Shown here piece after piece: positions 52,622 to 55,677 of a stretch of 55,677 nucleotides of DNA. The notes beneath the pieces are model-generated. The model saw nothing but the letters and a program-made list of their open reading frames with translations. It was not told the DNA's origin and ran no database searches. Within the stretch, counting starts at the first letter, position 1. The number at the start of each line of letters is the position of its first letter. Origin of the DNA: Bradyrhizobium elkanii WSM2783 (GTDB lineage Bacteria > Pseudomonadota > Alphaproteobacteria > Rhizobiales > Xanthobacteraceae); NCBI RefSeq assembly GCF_000472865.1, contig NZ_AXAP01000054.1, positions 1 to 55,677 on the forward strand. Reading direction: 5' to 3'. A program made the position numbers and the translations under genes.

Positions 52622-53697
52622 GCCTTCGCTCCTTCGTAGGTCACGACCTGCGCCGGGCGCAGCAGCTTGCCGCCTTCCGTCACGACCCGGTCGCCCGGCA
52701 TCAGACCGCTGGTCACCACCACCGAGTTGGTCTCATAGGTGTCCACCACGATGCTCTTGAGCGACACCGCGTTGGTCTGCGGATCGACAACCCAGACGGC
52801 GGGGCCACGGGCGTCCGACGTCAGTGCGCTCCACGGCAACATGATCTTGTCGACCGCCTTGCTTCGCCCCTCGGCGGCGACCACGCTGCCGAGCGTCATT
52901 GCCGCCGGCGGATCGATGATCGACAATTTGACGCGCACCGCTCCGCTGCGCGGATCGACGGTCGGCGAGATTTCGCGCGGCCGCGCCAGAGCCGTCACCT
53001 TCGGATCGGACAGCAGCGTCAACTTCGCCGCGCTGCCTTCCCATGGCGTCAGAAAGATCGACTCGTAGACATCGATGACCGCGTCGCGCGCGCCGTCTTC
53101 CGCGAGCGTGTAGGCGGACCGCGCCGCCTGCGCGACCTGCCCGACTTCGATGTTGCGCGCGGTGATGATTCCGGGCGCGCTGGCGCGCAGCTCGGTGTAG
53201 CTCAAAGCGTCGGTGGCATTGCCTAGCTGCGCCTTGGCGGTCTCCAGCGAGCCCTCGGCGGTGTGCAGCGCCTCCTCGGCCTGATCGTACGCCACGCGCG
53301 TGGTGAAGCCATTGTCGATCAGCGATTTCTGCCGCTCGAAATTCGCCGTCGCGACACGGAGCTGCGCTTCCGCCGCTGCTACCGCGGCTTGCGAGCCGGC
53401 AAGGTCGGCCTTCTGCTCGGTCGGATCGATCCGCGCCAGCACGTCTCCGGCGTTCACATGCGCGCGGACATCGACCAGCCGCTCGGTCACCCGGCCGCTG
53501 ACCCGGAACGACAGCTCGGTGCTGACCTGAGCCTGTACGTCGCCGGTGAGCCGGATCACATTCTGCCATGACTGCGTGCGGACCAGCTCGGTCTTCACCA
53601 GCATCGGTGCCCGCGCCTGCTGGTCTCGCTCGCTGCCGCAACCGACCAGACACAGCGCCAGCGGCGCCAGCAGGACGATCCTGTACGGAGAAAGCAT
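52618..53697 (-). CDS. RND efflux periplasmic adaptor (membrane fusion protein) B
   Basis: 359 residues. Lipoprotein signal: LLAPLALCLVGCGSERD. SFRVSGRVTERLVDVRAHVNAGDVLARIDP and YTELRASAPGIITARNIEVGQVAQAA are the lipoyl-like halves around the alpha hairpin. It is the first gene of the operon, followed by adaptor A and the permease with four-base overlaps. Two different adaptors for one permease may form a mixed hexamer, as known in a few RND systems. That is inference here. The start lies 90 bp from the divergent TetR gene. Confidence 0.92.
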   Translation of the reverse strand: MLSPYRIVLLAPLALCLVGCGSERDQQARAPMLVKTELVRTQSWQNVIRLTGDVQAQVSTELSFRVSGRVTERLVDVRAHVNAGDVLARIDPTEQKADLAGSQAAVAAAEAQLRVATANFERQKSLIDNGFTTRVAYDQAEEALHTAEGSLETAKAQLGNATDALSYTELRASAPGIITARNIEVGQVAQAARSAYTLAEDGARDAVIDVYESIFLTPWEGSAAKLTLLSDPKVTALARPREISPTVDPRSGAVRVKLSIIDPPAAMTLGSVVAAEGRSKAVDKIMLPWSALTSDARGPAVWVVDPQTNAVSLKSIVVDTYETNSVVVTSGLMPGDRVVTEGGKLLRPAQVVTYEGAKA

Positions 53698-53734
53698 GAA
53701 GCGTTGCCTTATTTCACCAATCGGCCGACCCCAG

Positions 53735-53764
53735 TATTATTGACTAACGCGAAAGTCAATAATA
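53735..53764. promoter_or_regulatory. TetR operator between the RND operon and its regulator
   Basis: TATTATTGACT-aacgcgaa-AGTCAATAATA: perfect 11-bp arms with an 8-base spacer, inside the 91-bp divergent interval. This is the expected form of a TetR-family operator that would shut both promoters. Confidence 0.75.
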
Positions 53765-53788
53765 AGATGCTGATCGTCGGAGTTCGCA

Positions 53789-54412
53789 ATGGCACCCGAA
53801 ACAAAGAAGCGCAGCCGGCGCAAAGCCGAGCGCCCCGCCGAAATCCTCGACGCGGCGTTCGAAGAATTTGTCCAGCACGGCTACTCAGCCACCCGGCTCG
53901 AGGACGTGGCCGCACGTGCCGGCGTGACCAAAGGGACGGTGTATTTTTATTTTGACGCCAAGGAGCGCGTGTTCGAGGAGATGGTCCGGCACAAGTCGCA
54001 GACCTTCCTCCCCGATCTGACGAATCATGTCAGCACGCTGCAGGGCTCGTACACGGAGCGCTTGCGCTCACTAATGGCCTTCACCTACGCACACATCGCG
54101 GCGAACCGGGACTCGCGCGAAGTGCTGCGCTTCCTGATCTCGGAAGGCGGCCGTTTCCCCGAACTGGTCGAGCGACACTACGACGAGTTCCTGTTGCCGA
54201 TAATGGAGCAGTTCAAGACGGTGATCGACGGCGGCGTCGCGGCAGGCGAATTCCGCGAATCGGTTTCGTCCACTTACACGGAAATCGTGATGAGCCCGGC
54301 TCTTCTGCTCAGCTTGTGGTCCATGTTGTTCGGAAGCCGGAAGACGCTGGAAATTGAGAGTTTTACCGAGGCAAGCGTCGATCTTTTGCTACACGGCATG
54401 CTGCGGCGGTAA
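53789..54412 (+). CDS. TetR/AcrR-family repressor of the RND operon
   Basis: 207 residues. HTH: RPAEILDAAFEEFVQHGYSATRLEDVAARAGVTKGTVYFYFDAKERVFEEMVR. The C-terminal domain follows the common efflux-regulator pattern (LRSLMAFTYAHIAANRDSREVLRFLISEGGRFPELVERHYDEFLLPIMEQ). It is divergent from the two-adaptor RND operon across a perfect inverted repeat, so it is the local repressor, released by an efflux substrate. Its codon use matches the neighbours and the gene is intact. Confidence 0.92.
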   Translation: MAPETKKRSRRKAERPAEILDAAFEEFVQHGYSATRLEDVAARAGVTKGTVYFYFDAKERVFEEMVRHKSQTFLPDLTNHVSTLQGSYTERLRSLMAFTYAHIAANRDSREVLRFLISEGGRFPELVERHYDEFLLPIMEQFKTVIDGGVAAGEFRESVSSTYTEIVMSPALLLSLWSMLFGSRKTLEIESFTEASVDLLLHGMLRR

Positions 54413-54712
54413 TTCCACGGTAGCGGACGTAGCGGTGGTCAATATGGGCCGCGATATGAGCAGATGGTACCCGTACTCGACCGTTTTGTAGCGCTACCGC
54501 TGCGGCGCCGAGTAACTGGCTGGATCATGGTGCTTCATCAAAGTGCAAGCGATCAATGAACTCACTGAGCGCGGCACCCTGCCGGGACTGCCGTCGCCCA
54601 GGGAGCCGCATTCGAGACGGGCAAACTCCCGGTACCAGCTCTCGCATGGCGTGGCTTGACAAGGCGGCTGGTCTCGCTTTCGCGGCTTGCCGTTTTATGA
54701 ACCGGCTCCGGC
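54413..54712. other. stretch without recognised gene
   Basis: About 300 bases after the TetR stop. One plus-strand frame near 54440-54560 reads QYGPRYEQMVPVLDRFVA and then loses character; it may be a decayed gene end. Nothing firm. Confidence 0.3.
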
Positions 54713-55111
54713 TCACGGATGCCGGGTGTTATGTAACAGGCCAAACCACAGCAGCGTAATAAGCGCGAAAATCGAGATGAAGAACGCCAACCAGAGCGCG
54801 GCTTGTGGACCCGCCGACGTCATCATCGCGGCAAATGCCGGGGGGACGGCTGCAAATGTAAGTTCAAGGGGACAGCCATCCGCGCCGATGCACCGCATAA
54901 GCACCGGAAGGGAATAGCTGGAGAGGCAGTGTTGCGTGGGCAACAGCGGTAATGCCACTGGCGATGCCATGAAGTGTGGCAAGGCGATAGCACTGTGGAA
55001 GCTATTGTTTAGCAGCAGACCCACAAAACTCAGCGGGAACAGAGCCGAGCCGGCAAGGCTCACCGTGCGTCCTGACCAGCGTCTCCCAATGAAGAAATCG
55101 ACCATTATCAT
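54713..55111 (-). CDS. possible small membrane protein
   Basis: 132 residues on the minus strand. Hydrophobic segments lie at about 17-35 (VSLAGSALFPLSFVGLLLN), 85-100 and 104-126 (AALWLAFFISIFALITLLWFGLL). The start codon has no obvious ribosome site and the family is not recognised. The strongly amphipathic and hydrophobic pattern in one frame only is the main support. It could be a remnant of a longer membrane protein. Confidence 0.35.
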   Translation of the reverse strand: MIMVDFFIGRRWSGRTVSLAGSALFPLSFVGLLLNNSFHSAIALPHFMASPVALPLLPTQHCLSSYSLPVLMRCIGADGCPLELTFAAVPPAFAAMMTSAGPQAALWLAFFISIFALITLLWFGLLHNTRHP

Positions 55112-55478
55112 CGCCGGATGGCGCGGACGAACTCAGAAGTTAATCGAGGAGGCGCTCGGGACGGCGCATTTGCGCTGGCACGCGCCGTTGAGCCGCCAGC
55201 CTTGGGAAGGTACTGCAGAAGCTACAAACCCATCCGAAGGAGCAGTGTCCGGCGTTCAAAGCGTTGAAGGCAGAGACAGCGGCCGATCTGATAGAGGCCT
55301 AGCCGCTTGCCCAGCTAAGTCTTTGCTCTTGCCTCCAGGAAAGCCCTTGCATCGCCGACGGTCAGCATCGTTTCGGCTATCTCATCTGGAATTTCGCAAC
55401 CGAATTCGTCTTCAAGGGTGCGTGTACCGAAAACCTTGTCCGAGTTGATGATGTGACGGATTCGGCTAAGTTGGCGGG
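55112..55478. other. remnant-rich stretch before the transposase
   Basis: A plus-strand frame around 55202-55302 reads LGKVLQKLQTHPKEQCPAFKALKAETAADLIEA and then a stop, which looks like the end of a decayed coding gene. I cannot assign it. The rest shows nothing firm. Confidence 0.3.
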
Positions 55479-55677
55479 ATGATCGGGCTTCTCTGTTTCG
55501 TGCGGGCCGTCGTGACCTCGCCGTTCAGGTCGAGGTTGCAGCTGGAAGCTGAGAACGCGGCGCTTCGACATCAGTTGATGGTCTTGCGGCGGAGGCTGCA
55601 GGGTCGCGTCCGGCTCACGAACCATGATCGCTGGTTCTTTGTCCAGCTGTATCGTTGGTTTCCATCAATCTCGTCCG
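55479..55677 (+). CDS. integrase-core transposase, N-terminal part, runs off window
   Basis: 66 codons from the ATG at 55479 to the edge: MIGLLCFVRAVVTSPFRSRLQLEAENAALRHQLMVLRRRL, then RVRLTNHDRWFFVQLYRWFPSI. This is the usual beginning of a widespread transposase with a C-terminal DDE integrase core, annotated simply as 'integrase core domain' or IS481/IS3-like. The catalytic part lies outside the window. Confidence 0.75.
   Translation, partial: MIGLLCFVRAVVTSPFRSRLQLEAENAALRHQLMVLRRRLQGRVRLTNHDRWFFVQLYRWFPSISS

Noticed and set aside
1..55677. CRISPR arrays, tRNA or rRNA genes
   Set aside because: No regularly spaced direct repeats and no recognisable tRNA or rRNA sequence seen on reading; a tRNAscan-type search was not possible.

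Overview
The window looks like chromosome from an alphaproteobacterium of the Bradyrhizobium/Rhodopseudomonas type (Nitrobacteraceae). This is inferred from the high GC content, the gene families, a CtrA-type box in front of a histidine kinase, and several copies of a palindromic intergenic repeat (gagcatgatc...cggatcatgctc). I recognise that repeat from memory of this group; I did not search for it.

Backbone, about 1-20.56 kb. In order: an L,D-transpeptidase cut by the window edge; a secreted WxPGYW-repeat protein; a two-gene minus-strand cassette of an FRR-repeat peptide plus an FxsB-like radical SAM/SPASM maturase (a candidate RiPP system); a DUF4239 membrane protein; an MHS-type MFS transporter; two paralogous TRAP solute-binding proteins flanking a family-1 glycosyltransferase; an Mrp/ApbC Fe-S carrier; a VOC protein; a 3-hydroxyisobutyrate dehydrogenase-like enzyme; a LysR regulator divergent from a DJ-1/PfpI protein plus MFS exporter pair; a sensor histidine kinase; a DUF1289 protein; a retropepsin-like aspartic protease; and dusA.

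Accessory region, 20.56 kb to the right edge. The 5' end of dusA is a known attachment site for genomic islands. Directly beside it lies the N-terminal stub of a tyrosine integrase, cut by an IS3-family element. A graveyard follows (truncated LuxR, SDR, acetate kinase and aldehyde dehydrogenase pieces, an IS5-like remnant, a frameshifted OprB-type porin). Next is a coherent minus-strand catabolic cluster (27.4-40.4 kb): enoyl-CoA hydratase, DUF35 protein, Ltp2-like thiolase/aldolase, cytochrome P450, ferredoxin, ferredoxin reductase, two SDRs, three class III CoA-transferases and an aldehyde dehydrogenase, with a TetR regulator nearby. The gene set suggests P450 hydroxylation of a branched or terpenoid/steroid-like side chain, oxidation to an acid, CoA activation by transferases, hydration, and retro-aldol cleavage. 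Five copies of a 20-bp palindrome (consensus TCAACCAACTAGTTGGnTGA) sit 34-105 bp upstream of the porin and the transcription units of this cluster, so it looks like one regulon.

From 41 to 47 kb there is a second TetR gene, small exported proteins (Cys-rich, PepSY, a lipoprotein) and remnants of an HlyD/outer-membrane-factor efflux system, with five copies of a different palindrome (GTACCGTA core). From 47 to 54.4 kb there is a patatin-like lipoprotein and an RND efflux operon (two membrane fusion proteins, permease split by a frameshift) divergent from its TetR regulator across a 30-bp inverted repeat. The right edge holds the start of another transposase; the far end of the island is not in the window.
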